A DNA stretch of 64,000 bases, taken from positions 80,439,362-80,503,361 of the forward strand of contig OW240912.1 in the NCBI GenBank assembly GCA_933207985.1, given 5' to 3'. Both the position numbers and the translations under genes were made by a program. Shown here piece after piece: positions 24,920-34,792 of the stretch. The notes beneath the pieces are model-generated. The model was not told the DNA's origin and searched no databases. It saw nothing but the letters and a program-made list of their open reading frames with translations. The first letter of the stretch is position 1. Every line of letters begins with the position of its first letter. The stretch is from Pelobates cultripes (Eukaryota > Chordata > Amphibia > Anura > Pelobatidae).

Positions 24920-25622
24920 CAGGGGTAGTCAACCCGGTCCCTAGTGGGCAGTTTGGGATTTCAGGTGGGTGGTGGTGGGTTCTGCAGAAAACGTGGGCCA
25001 AGACAGGGGAGATCCTTTAATCTCCCCTGACGGCTCATGCAGAGCCATCCTTGCTGTAAGCCCTCTCGGGCTGGTGAGGAGATCAAAGAACTCCCTAATC
25101 GGCCCGGTGGCACTTGGTTCCAGCAGAGGGAGGGAAGGGCATAGGAGGCTCGGTGTTCCTCCCGTGAGCAGACTAGTCAAAGCATGGTCGTGTGTTACCA
25201 TGGCAACGCACCAATACAATGCTGTGCTCACAGGAGGACAGGAGAGTCAGCCTGCATCCAGAGTAGCTGCAGGCTAAAGCAAACATGCCACCACTGGACC
25301 ACCAGGGCTTGCAGCATTATATATACCTCCAAGGTAAAAGGGAGGGAGGGGGAGACATTAAGATAGCCACCTCACACACACACTGCACCTCTCACCCACA
25401 CACAGCACCACTTGTCACACACTGCCCCCCCACACACAAACACAACACCCTTCACACACACATAGAAAAAAATATAGATACATTTAAGTACATATTTAAA
25501 AAAAAAAAAATTAAACCCTCCTTTCTAAAAATTAGTTACTGTGGCACTGGTGGGCGGTAAGGACATTTTACCATCAAAGATACAAAAGTGGGCGGTAGAT
25601 ATTAAAAGGTTGACTACCCCTG
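24920..25622. mobile_element. non-autonomous hAT element (703 bp)
   Basis: Terminal inverted repeats CAGGGGTAGTCAACC and GGTTGACTACCCCTG are flanked by GTGTAAGG (24912-24919) and GTGTAATG (25623-25630), an 8-bp duplication with one mismatch. The interior includes a GGGGAGAT/ATCTCCCC hairpin (about 25010-25030) and a short CACACA-rich patch (25372-25465). No transposase. Confidence 0.88.
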
Positions 25623-26104
25623 GTGTAATGTATTGCTTTTTGAGTATGAAGTAGTCTAGCATAATTCCAACTTTTGCAGGTCTAATATTGGGACAGTGAG
25701 GGTGGGGAAGGTGTGTCCATGATGCAATTAGTGCCAGTAACAATGTGTTTGCTCTCAAAGTGGGTGCGTCATCCTGAGTTATTTACTAAAATTAGAATTC
25801 AAAGTGAATTTCAAGTTAAAAGCTGAGCTGAAAGCATAGCTGACAGATAATTTTTCCAGTTTTGCTAAATTGATCTTAATTTTGAAACTTACTCAGAATT
25901 CTCACTTTAGCAAACTAACCCAGCGAGTTACAGAGCCAAACTGAAGGAAAACCATGTTACTTCATACGTTTATAATACATAACATTTTAGGGGAAAAAAC
26001 AAACAAACAATGACCCTGTATATTTAGAAAAGTCAATAGAAATACTTTATTCCAGGGCACATGTTTTAGCATTATCAAATCTAAAGCATGTATTAAATAA
26101 AATG
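25623..26104. other. no gene; one dispersed-repeat fragment
   Basis: Near 25770-25925 an AATTCAAAGTGAATTTC ... TTCTCACTTTAGCAAACT stretch belongs to the same dispersed family as 21410-21512. Nothing else is supported. Confidence 0.4.
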
Positions 26105-26349
26105 TTAAAGGAACACTATAATGTCAGGAATACATAATATGTATTCCTGACTCTATAATGCTGGTTTGGCTGATTAGGTCACCGCTCCCCGTGTCCGTGC
26201 ATTGAAAAGGTGAGTTTAATGGTCTTTTTAACCCACTCAGTTTCTTGCTCGACCACCATGGCTGAACTAATTAATCTTGAACACATTGGGAAGCTAATGG
26301 ACATGCCTGGGAAATGCCGCACTGATCATCATTTCCTCATAGAGATGCA

Positions 26350-26834
26350 TTAAAGGAACACTATAGCGTTAGGAATACAAATATGTATTCCTAACGCTAT
26401 AGAGCCCTAGTCACACCCCGTTCCACGCAGAATAAATGGTTGACCATTTATTTGCTTACCTTAATTCAACGCCGGGCTCCCTCGGCACTGGTGACCTCTC
26501 CTCCATCGACGTCAGCTTCCGAGTGGAGCCGAATGCGCATGTGCACATTCAAACTCGCCCATAGAAAAGCATTACTCAGTGCTTTCCTATGGGGATCTTT
26601 TTTGACGCTGGACTCCGTGATGACGTCCAGCATCAAATAAGTGCGATTTACTTTGTGTAAATTGTGGAAGCACCTCTAGTGGCTGTCAGGGAGATACCTA
26701 CTAGAGGCGGGATTAACCCTGCAATGTAAGAGAAACTGCTATGTTTTCAGCTGCAGGGTTAAAAGTATGGGGACCTGGCACCCAGACCACTTCATTGAGC
26801 TGAAGTGGTCTGGGTGCATATAGTGGTCCTTTAA
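26350..26834 (-). mobile_element. TTAA-type serial-hairpin element, family A (reverse), nested
   Basis: Bounded by TTAA. On the plus strand the left end is TTAAAGGAACACTATAGCGT with the hairpin GTTAGGAATAC/GTATTCCTAAC. The right end carries CACCCAGACCACTT and GAAGTGGTCTGGGTGCA before CCTTTAA. CCCATAGAAAAGCATT and GCTTTCCTATGGG arms lie at 26558-26593. It is inserted in the GCATTAA of the host element. Confidence 0.85.
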
Positions 26835-26982
26835 ATAAACGTATCTCTATGGACAAAGTTCAATGTATCCATAGGCTGAACGTCAGTGCTGCACAACCAG
26901 GAAGCCCATCGGTGGCCATCTAAATGCCAGCCACTGGAGGTGTTTCTAGGGAGCACTGTAAACACTGCCAGCAGGGACAGAC

Positions 26983-27066
26983 TATAGACACTATAACAAC
27001 TACATGCAGCTATAGACACTATAACAACTACATGCAGCTATAGACACTATAACAACTACATGCAGC
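26983..27066. repeat. 28-bp tandem triplication
   Basis: The unit starting TATAGACACTATAACAACTA and ending CATGCAGC occurs at 26983, 27011 and 27039 with no visible divergence, so the expansion looks recent. Confidence 0.92.
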
Positions 27067-27179
27067 TGCAGTGGTTGTGGTTGCTATAGTGTCCCATTAG
27101 TTACTGGGCTGTGGGTGTGTGCATTGTTGGTTACCAGGGTGCCACATACAGTAAATACATTTACCAGTAAGAGGAAGCA

Positions 27180-27500
27180 CACACTAAGCACGCAACGTGG
27201 ACTCAGTGTGTCGGTGTGTTATGACGTGTTGCGCATGCGCAGTGACTGCCTGGACGCTGGATTCCCCCCCCTGGCAGAGATTACCATCAAAAACAAGGAT
27301 CGCGGAACCGACAGCGCCAGCGGCGCGCGTTCTATTACGCAACCCCACCACCACGCGCGCAGTCATGGGAGAACACAATTGCACCCTGTTCAGCACGCAA
27401 CCCTCGGACAGCTTCCAATGCGTGAGTAGCACGTGCGCGTCCCCGAGCGTGTCTGATGCGGAGGGAAAGAGCTCTCTCTGGCACGAGCGCATTTAACCTG
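27180..27500 (+). promoter_or_regulatory. CpG-rich block with NRF-1-type site, candidate promoter
   Basis: CpG density rises sharply compared with the AT-rich surroundings (runs such as GCGGAACCGACAGCGCCAGC and GGCGCGCG). A perfect palindromic TGCGCATGCGCA at 27230-27241 matches the NRF-1 consensus YGCGCAYGCGCR known from CpG-island promoters. No TATA box is evident. The block ends in a splice donor (27422), which fits a first exon. The transcription start cannot be placed. NRF-1 sites often serve bidirectional promoters, so a leftward transcript is possible but not seen. Confidence 0.6.
27365..27421 (+). CDS. first coding exon of an unrecognised membrane-protein gene
   Basis: The exon gives MGEHNCTLFSTQPSDSFQC (19 codons) and ends at phase 0 before a strong donor, GTGAGTAG, at 27422. 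The ATG has G at -3 and G at +4, a favourable context, and lies downstream of the NRF-1 site within the CpG-rich block. The frame is open upstream to 27197, so a longer N-terminus is possible. The residues include an N-glycosylation sequon (Asn5-Cys-Thr) and no signal peptide, which suits a short extracellular N-terminus. It joins in frame with 46442-46494. The pairing is inference; a transcript would settle it. Confidence 0.5.
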
Positions 27501-27546
27501 TTGTGTGTTGTATCAGGCCTCAGCTCACAGCACTGTGTGTGTCACT

Positions 27547-27736
27547 GCTGGCCATGACGTCATATCACATTGTATCCTCACTGGCTGCACTGTGCTGGCC
27601 ATGACGTCATATCACATTGTATCCTCACTGGCTGCCCTGTGCTGGACATGACTTCATATCACATTGTATCCTCACTGGCTGCACTGTGCTGGCCATGACG
27701 TCATATCACATTGTATCCTCACTGGCTGCCCTGTGC
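27547..27736. repeat. 47-bp tandem repeat carrying CRE palindromes, four copies
   Basis: Unit CTGGCCATGACGTCATATCA onward repeats every 47 bp. The palindrome TGACGTCA, the full CREB/ATF site, lies at 27555, 27602 and 27696. The third copy at 27649 has TGACTTCA. The array sits about 130 bp downstream of the exon 1 donor, at the start of intron 1. A regulatory role is inference. Confidence 0.85.
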
Positions 27737-27745
27737 TGCACTATA

Positions 27746-28336
27746 GACTGGCAGAGATATTCACTATAGACTGGAGTAGTCACTATAGACAGGAATATTC
27801 ACTATAAACTGGAGTATTCACTATAGACTGGCAGGGATATTCACTATAGACTGGAATATTCACTATAGACTGGCAGGGATATTCACTATAGACTGGCAGG
27901 AATATTCACTACAGACTGAAATATTCACTATAGACTGGAGTATTCACTATAGACAGGAATATTCACTATAGACTGGCAGAGATATTCACTATAGACTGGA
28001 GTAGTCACTATAGACAGGAATATTCACTATAAACTGGAGTATTCACTATAGACTGGCAGGGATATTCACTATAGACTGGAATATTCACTATAGACTGGCA
28101 GGGATATTCACTATAGACTGGCAGGAATATTCACTACAGACTGAAATATTCACTATAGACTGGAGTATTCACTATAGACAGGAATATTCACTATAGACTG
28201 GCAGAGATATTCACTATAGACTGGAGTAGTCACTATAGACAGGAATATTCACTATAAACTGGAGTATTCACTATAGACTGGCAGGGATATTCACTATAGA
28301 CTGGAATATTCACTATAGACTGGCAGGGATATTCAC
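27746..28336. repeat. minisatellite with 225-bp higher-order period (left of gap)
   Basis: Short units (TATTCACTATAGACTGGCAG variants of 17-23 bp) are organised into a 225-bp higher-order unit starting at 27746, 27971 and 28196 and appearing identical between copies. The array runs into the assembly gap, so true length is unknown. Confidence 0.93.
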
Positions 28337-28436
28337 NNNNNNNNNNNNNNNNNNNNNNNNNNNNNNNNNNNNNNNNNNNNNNNNNNNNNNNNNNNNNNNN
28401 NNNNNNNNNNNNNNNNNNNNNNNNNNNNNNNNNNNN
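28337..28436. other. assembly gap (100 N)
   Basis: Exactly 100 N. Such a round size conventionally denotes a gap of unknown length, here inside a tandem repeat that assemblers tend to collapse. Confidence 0.98.
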
Positions 28437-29110
28437 TATTCACCATACAGGGATATTCACTATAGGTAGTGATAGTATTCACCATAGAGGGATATTCACT
28501 ATAGGTAGTGGTATTATTCACCATACAGGGATATTCACTATAGGTAGTGATAGTATTCACCATAGAGGGATATTCACTATAGGTAGTGGTATTATTCACC
28601 ATACAGGGATATTCACTATAGGTAGTGATAGTATTCACCATAGAGGGATATTCACTATAGGTAGTGGTATTATTCACCATACAGGGATATTCACTATAGG
28701 TAGTGATAGTATTCACCATAGAGGGATATTCACTATAGGTAGTGGTATTATTCACCATACAGGGATATTCACTATAGGTAGTGATAGTATTCACCATAGA
28801 GGGATATTCACTATAGGTAGTGATAATATTCACCATAGAGGGATATTCACTATAAGTAGTTGTATTATTCACCATACAGGAATATTCACTATACGTAGTT
28901 GTATTATTCACCATACAGGGAAATTCACTATAGGCAGGGTTATTCACCATAGGTTATTCACTATGGGCATGATTATTCACTCTAGACCGGCAGAGTTATT
29001 CACTTTTGGCAGGATTATTCACTATTGGCAGGGATATTTACTATAGGCAAGATTATTCACTATATACTGGCAGGTTTATTCACTATAAACAGGATTTTTC
29101 ACTATAGACT
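28437..29110. repeat. 39-bp/78-bp minisatellite (right of gap), decaying distally
   Basis: Units of 39 bp (TATTCACCATACAGGGATAT..., alternating with ...CATAGAGGGATATTC) form 78-bp dimers until about 28850, then decay into irregular TTATTCACTATAGGCAGG variants to about 29110. It shares the TTCACTATAG core with the array left of the gap. The 205-codon minus-strand frame is created by the 13-codon period and is not a gene. Confidence 0.92.
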
Positions 29111-29795
29111 GGTGAATTGTCAAGATGCAAAGTGTTTTTCCCATTTTAAAAATAAATGAATTAGAGAAATACTCATAGACAAAATCTCTTTTCAGATCTG
29201 CTATTTTGGCCAAAAATTAGAAATTCACGTTGAATTTCCGACAGTTCACTTTAGCATACCTCCAACATTAGGATCTGCTCTCCAGTGACTGTCTTCGAGG
29301 GACACCAGAATCACATCCTCATGAATATGAACATATAACTGTAATGATGAGCAGTTGGTCCGTGCAAAGTGCTCTTGAGATATTCAGCTGACCAGCAACC
29401 CTGATTGAGACCAGCTATAGACAGTCAGGTGTATTTATGTGGCGTGTCACTGACACAATCCACAGCACCGTTTTCATACCTCCCTATGCTTTTGTAAAAA
29501 ACCCTGAGTAAACCCAGTGATAAATCACATTTTATGTATGCAGTGTGGCCCGTACATATCTGAAAAATAAAATTAATGTAGATTTAGGCAACGTATCATG
29601 TTTAATATTTCATCCAGCCTTTATACAAATATTACAAGTTTTTGAAATGCCAGTTGAATGAGAGTTATATAGTTAGCAGAATGGACCTGAAAGGCCAACT
29701 TTGCAACTATTCTTTACCCGGCACCTTTCAGCCAGGAATCAGACTGACATTTACTTTATTTACAAATGGTATGCCATGATGGGGGTAAAGTTCAG
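29111..29795. other. no gene; one dispersed-repeat fragment
   Basis: 29190-29260 carries TATTTTGGCCAAAAATTAGA and AGTTCACTTTAGC, belonging to the dispersed repeat seen at 21410 and elsewhere. No other structure is supported. Confidence 0.4.
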
Positions 29796-30290
29796 TTAAA
29801 GGAACACTATAGTCACCCAGACCACTTCAGCTCAATTAAGTGGTCTGGGTGCCAGGTCCCTCAGGTTTTAACCCTTCACATGTAAACATAACAGTTTCAG
29901 AGAAACTGCTATGTTTACATTTGGGATTAATCCAGCCTCTAGTTGCTGTGTTCCGGACAGCCACTAGAGGAGCATCTGCGACGCTGGTGGCGAATTTCGC
30001 CTCCATCGCACAGAGCGTCCATAGGAAAGCATTGAGAAGTGCTTTCCTATGGACACTTTGAACACGCGCGCGGCACTTGCCACACATGCGCCTTTGTCTC
30101 CAGTGACATCGGACAGGAAGAAGAGTTCACCAGTGCCGAGGGAGCCCGGCCCTGGATTAAGGTAAGTGGCTGACAGTGTTTTAATCCCTTCAGCGCCACG
30201 GGAGGGGGACCCTGAGGGTGGGGGCACCCTCAGGGTACTATAGTGTCAGGAAAACCGCTTTGTTTTCTTGACACTATAGTGATCCCTTAA
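29796..30290 (+). mobile_element. TTAA-type serial-hairpin element, family A
   Basis: Bounded by TTAA. It opens TTAAAGGAACACTATAGTCA and closes ACACTATAGTGATCCCTTAA. The hairpins CAGACCACTTCAGC/TAAGTGGTCTG, AACAGTTTCAGAGAAACT, GGAAAGCATTGAGAAGTGCTTTCC and CCCTGAGGGTGGGGGCACCC are visible in the standard order. Confidence 0.9.
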
Positions 30291-30435
30291 GGTCAGCTAT
30301 TTTACCCCCATAGTGACTTGTGCCTAGTAACTCAATCAGTAAAAATTGAGAATTAGAAAAATGAAATTGGGATGTCATTAATTTGATCCCATGAATTCTC
30401 AAAAATCTGGTCTACATTTGGGGCATACTCTACAC

Positions 30436-31616
30436 TAAGCATGTCAAACTTGTGGCCCACAATGAATATATTTGTGGCCCACCTGCCCTGGGGCCACTTT
30501 GTGCTGTGAGACGATTCTTGTCTTCCCTCCCACGGCCGATTGCATGTTCCCAGAGGCCAGCCACTCCTCCTTCTCTGCTGCTCGTAGTGCCAGAGGAGCT
30601 TCTGGCCTGCATGAGCAGAGAAAAGCAGGGCTGGAACTGGAAGACGGGTGGCTCATCTTAAGGTAGGGGAAAAGGGGCTATGTAGTATGTTAAATGGAGG
30701 AGGGGGAAACTGTTAAGGGGGGAGGGAGTAAGGGGGCAGTGTATTAATTTTAGGGAGGGATGGGGCAGTGTATTCATTTTGGGGAGGGGGATGGCCAGTG
30801 TATTAATTGGTGAGGGGGTAGTGTATTAATTTGAGGAAGGGAGCAGTGTATTAATCTGGGAGAAGGAATGGGCCAGTGTATTAAATTGGGGGAGGAAGTG
30901 GGGCAGTGTATTAAGGGGGGGAGGGCAGTGTGTGTTAAATTGGGGGTATGGCAATGTAATAATTTTGGGGGAGGGAGGGGCAGTGTATTAAACTTGGGGA
31001 GAAAGTTGGGCAGTGTATTAGAGTGGTGGGGGGAGGGCAGTGTATTGGATTTGTGGGCAGTTTATTAAAATCAGGGGAGGGGTCAATGTACTAGACTGGG
31101 TCTGCATGGAGGCGCTGAACGCTCGCCATGGACATGCTGATTGGGTGCGCAGCTTTTTGTCACCGATGCACAATAACCTTCCAATGATTTACTAAGGGAA
31201 AGCATTGGATTGGCTGAGATCATCAAGTTTGATGATCTTAGCCAAAGTGAAGAACACACTCATAGGACTTTAAAATCAACAATATAACGTAATTTGTTTT
31301 TTACAGCTGTGCAACAGCATACATTCACCATTTCAGTCCCATTACCAAGCTTTTCTTAATATGTCCAGGTAGTTGGACTGAAACATTAGTTATATGCAAA
31401 TGCACGTCTCCTTAAAATAATTTCGCCCTTTTGTTTACTTGGAAGTCCTATGAACGTGAGAATGTCTAGTTTCAGTGAGGCAACTTTTTTATACTGTACT
31501 TTTCTAAATAAACCTAAGTTTCTATGAAAACTGAAGTTTTTTTTTTTTTTTGTGGCCCACATGAACTTAAACCTTGTTTATTTGGACCGTGTTATCCTTT
31601 GAGTTTGACATGCTTG
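30436..31616. mobile_element. non-autonomous hAT element carrying a minisatellite
   Basis: The left terminus TAAGCATGTCAAACT and the reverse complement of the right, CAAGCATGTCAAACT, are flanked by a perfect 8-bp duplication CTCTACAC (30428-30435 and 31617-31624). GTGGCCCAC motifs lie just inside both ends. The interior holds a G-rich minisatellite and a T-run. No transposase. Confidence 0.9.
30664..31095. repeat. G-rich minisatellite inside the hAT element
   Basis: Imperfect units of GGGCAGTGTATTAATTTGGG with GGGAGGGGG variants, roughly 25-40 bp apart. G-runs of three to six recur through the array, giving many quadruplex-compatible stretches. Confidence 0.85.
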
Positions 31617-31771
31617 CTCTACACAGAGCCAGTAACAGAATAAGATAACCTTTTTTTTTAAAATAATAGTGAGACATACACCGTTTGAGAACTTGCTAAT
31701 GAAAATGAATTTTGTGAAAAACAAAATTTCAATATAACCAGCAGACTTATCTAAGATTGGTGATAAAATGG

Positions 31772-31920
31772 TTAAAGGGACACTGTAGGTCACTGAAACC
31801 ATTTCATCTCATTGAATTGGTTATGGTACATGGATTCCTCTGACACTGTCCCTTCATTAGGTGTTAGACCATTGCCCGGCCACCCAGAGCCTGGTCCTTT
31901 GTGGAGGTATGACTATGGTA
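31772..31920 (-). mobile_element. truncated TTAA-type element, family C
   Basis: TTAAAGGGACACTGTAGGTC, ATTGAATTGGTTATGGTACA and GACACTGTCCCTTCATTAGG parallel the first ~150 bp of the element at 49155 (TTGAATTGGTTATAGTGCCT, GGCACTGTCCCTCCATTCAG). The rest is missing. Confidence 0.6.
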
Positions 31921-31924
31921 AAGA

Positions 31925-33059
31925 TTACATACTTTATTACAGCAATACCTGTTCATACCAGCACGTAGACTTGGGAACTGTCCAAATTTTAGTTTTGTCC
32001 AAACACATTAGGAGGAAAAACATTTTTTTGTCTGTTTGTCCATTAATTTTCAGGCAAAATTTGGTAATCGTTTCAGAATTTCATTCGGACAAATTAAATT
32101 CTGATCCGTGCTGCAGCTGCATCTTGCCACCCATTCACGTCAGGTGGGGACTCTAAAAATAATAACTGGGGGGACAGCCTGTACCCATTAGTGGGGGATG
32201 GGAGCACTAAATTGCAAGGGGAATGGACTTATTTTCTCCCACATCCTTACCTGCAAGGGCTTTGTGCAGATTGAATTTGCAAGGTAATGAAAGCATTATA
32301 CAATGATTTCACTCAAAGCACTCTGATGAATCTTGAGACTTACTGTTCTGCCCTCACTCAGTGTACAGAGCTTGACAGAGAGCTAATGAACAGACCACAC
32401 AGATGCATGATTCAGGGTTTATTTCGACATCACCAACCCAGTGCAAAACATGAGAGAATAAAACTGAAAAACAAATACAAAATAATATAACCCAATGAGC
32501 AAACGTACTAAGGCAATGGAACAAATGACATGCAAATGAATGAGGCAGTACAATAACAGGTTGCATACTGAATTGTTAATTCCCACATTCAGATGACATA
32601 AAGAAGAGATGTAGTTTGATTGATACACCACAAAATGGAGGCTATAATAACTAAGGACTGTGGTAACATAGAACTAGTAATGAAATGCTAAACTAGTTAT
32701 ATTACAAACAGAACAATAAGAGAATAGCATTGCTGAGAATATAAACTGGCAGGGCAGGTTAAGGACATCTACAGAGAATGCTATCTAGGAGCAAATAGAC
32801 ACGAATGCAGGTAACAGTCCACAGCTTGAGTTATAACAGGATGCGGAACAAAATGGTTTCTGTAAGGGTCAGAGGTAACAGTTGCTATGGAGAGTAGAAC
32901 TATAAGTAAAAAAGTACAAACTCTGGAAAGCACCACTAGGTGTTTCCAAATATGGCTTAAATTTTTTTTAATTTCTTTTTTTTTTTATTGTATTTGTTCA
33001 TTTGTCTTCCTAGTGCCCAAGTCAACTGCCAATCACAGCAACCCATTTCTGCTCTGGCT
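31925..33059. other. no gene or intact element seen
   Basis: 32130-32230 has GGTGGGGACTCTAAAAATAA and TTAGTGGGGGATGGGAGCAC, resembling parts of the repeat at 49860-49950. No exon is supported. Confidence 0.4.
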
Positions 33060-33960
33060 CCACTCTGGACTCCTAAAACATTTTAGCTTGCTGAAATGCT
33101 TTATGTGTGAAGAGCGTGTCCTATTTTTTCATTTTGCAAAAAGTGCAGATTCTTATAGGAATTGGCACAACCCCCAGGCTGTCAAGCAGATGACAGGTCC
33201 TGTTGCTTCCTGGTTTGGTTAGCTCAGTGAAGCTAAATTCAAGATGCAGCAATTGTCAGAGCACCTGCCTTGCAAGGACTTCTCTTTAAAGGGACACTGT
33301 AGGCACCCAGACCACTTCAGCCTCTTTAACAGGTCTGGGTGCCAACTCCCATCACCCATAACCCTGTAATTATTGCAGTTTTTATAAACTGGAATAATTA
33401 CCTTGCAGGGTTAAGTCCTCCTCTTGTGGCTGTCTACCAGACAGCCACTAGAGGGACTTCTGGGTTCTTAGATGACTTTTGGTCATCTAAACGATGCTGG
33501 ACGTCCTCACGCTATGCATGAGGACTTCCAGCGTTGCCGGAATCCCCACAGGAAAGCAGTAAATGATGCTTTCCCAAGGGGAAATGCTACTGTGAGCGCG
33601 ACCATTGCCGCACATGCGCATTAGGTCTCCCCTGCCGGCGCTGGATCCGGGGGTGGGCCTTGCGAGAAGGGGTAGCTACAGTGCAAGGAACATTAGTTTG
33701 TTTTCCTGGCACTATAGTTTCACTTCAAGCTGCATTGGGAAGTATGTGATTGAACAGCCACAGAAAGTCTTGGCTGGGGAGAAAGGGGAGGTCTGGCAAA
33801 GGCAGCAGACAAGAGAACTGCAGCTTTTGCGGGTATTTTTAGATATACCCACAATGAAAAAATGCATAATTACATGCATACATGTTTTCATTTAGGATAT
33901 ATCTGATTAACAGTGATTTTTAGTTTTCTTGGATTTGGGCAGTGGAGAGTCCCTTTAATG
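33060..33960 (+). mobile_element. TTAA-type element, family D, with a nested family-A insertion
   Basis: Second copy of the element at 7842: CACTCTGGACTCCTAAAACA, AAAAAGTGCAGATTCT, GCTAAATTCAAGATGCAGCA, GCACCTGCCTTGCAA and a right end GCAGTGGAGAGTCCCTTTAA. The left terminus is decayed. It is interrupted at 33286-33728. The insertion point differs from that in the 7842 copy, so the two insertions are independent. Confidence 0.78.
33286..33728 (+). mobile_element. TTAA-type serial-hairpin element, family A, nested in family D
   Basis: Opens TTAAAGGGACACTGTAGGCA with CCCAGACCACTTCAG and closes GGCACTATAGTTTCACTTCAA. Hairpins AATTATTGCAGTTT/AAACTGGAATAATT and TGTGGCTGTC/GACAGCCACTAGAGG are visible. 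It lies in the CTCTAACTG-equivalent site of the host element. Confidence 0.82.
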
Positions 33961-34776
33961 GTGAAACTGACTTTTTTTTATACCGGTGCTGATTACATCC
34001 ATGTCGTCCTATCACGCTACCTCCATTCCTCGTCATCAAAAAGTTAATTAAATATGGCCAAAAAAAAATGGACCTTTTATAAAAATAATCTTTTTCCATC
34101 ACCCAGAAGTGTAAGGGATTAACTTTCGAAAAGCTGCTTAAGCAATTTTTGTTTTTGTAATAACATTTAGTGCATATACGTTGCTGAAAGAAGTCTTTTA
34201 TTACATTTTTTTTGCCGTATTAAAAATCTAAAAATAGGATATGAGTAAACATTGTTCTTGTTTACTTATAACTACCTGTCAATTTTCTCCTCAGCAAATA
34301 TAATAGTGAATTTACATAATGTATATATCACACCAGGGGTTTATTCACTAAATACGTGTTTGCATAAAATTCTGCCATTATTAGAGCCTGGCTATTGTAG
34401 GCTAAACTTTGCAATTCAGTTTTCTGTGTTTAAAGAATAAACACTGAAGTTTCATTGGGTATTGGAATTGACTTGATGATCCTGTGGGTGGATAGTGCTG
34501 TTATCCCTCATGGTGCTGCCTTCTGTCAGCATAATAGTCATGTGTACAGAACCGTGAAATAAAATGCAATAATGTGATGTACATATTGTGCTTTCATGTT
34601 ATTTAAATGGCTGCTGTATGTGCTGTGGATATCAAATGATGATATAGGGAGATATGGGGAACTTGTGTACAACTGGGCAATATAAATTCTGTATAAACTG
34701 TATATCCTGCATGTCTGAACAAAAACTCATAACTACCTCTTAGGGCTGATACAAATAGTTTTTTGTTTTTTATACT
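33961..34776. other. no gene or intact element seen
   Basis: AT-rich sequence. No splice-supported exon or terminal repeats recognised. Confidence 0.4.
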
Positions 34777-34792
34777 AACCTAGACTACATTT

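Larger units (their letters stand above)
26105..27100 (+). mobile_element. TTAA-type element, variant B, interrupted by family A
   Basis: The left end is TTAAAGGAACACTATAATGT. The right end TTGCTATAGTGTCCCATTAG near 27081-27100 is a decayed inverted counterpart. Interior text CCTCATAGAGATGCATT matches the element at 2310. A family-A element (26350-26834) splits it. A 28-bp triplication (26983-27066) lies near the right end. Confidence 0.65.

Noticed and set aside
28333..28950. 205-codon minus-strand open frame with a regular repeated peptide
   Set aside because: The 39-bp unit is a multiple of three, so a stop-free frame persists automatically. It also runs into the assembly gap.
27746..29110. 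Repeat array resembling a CRISPR locus
   Set aside because: Repeats are contiguous with no unique spacers, in a genome with spliced exons and LINEs. It is a minisatellite.
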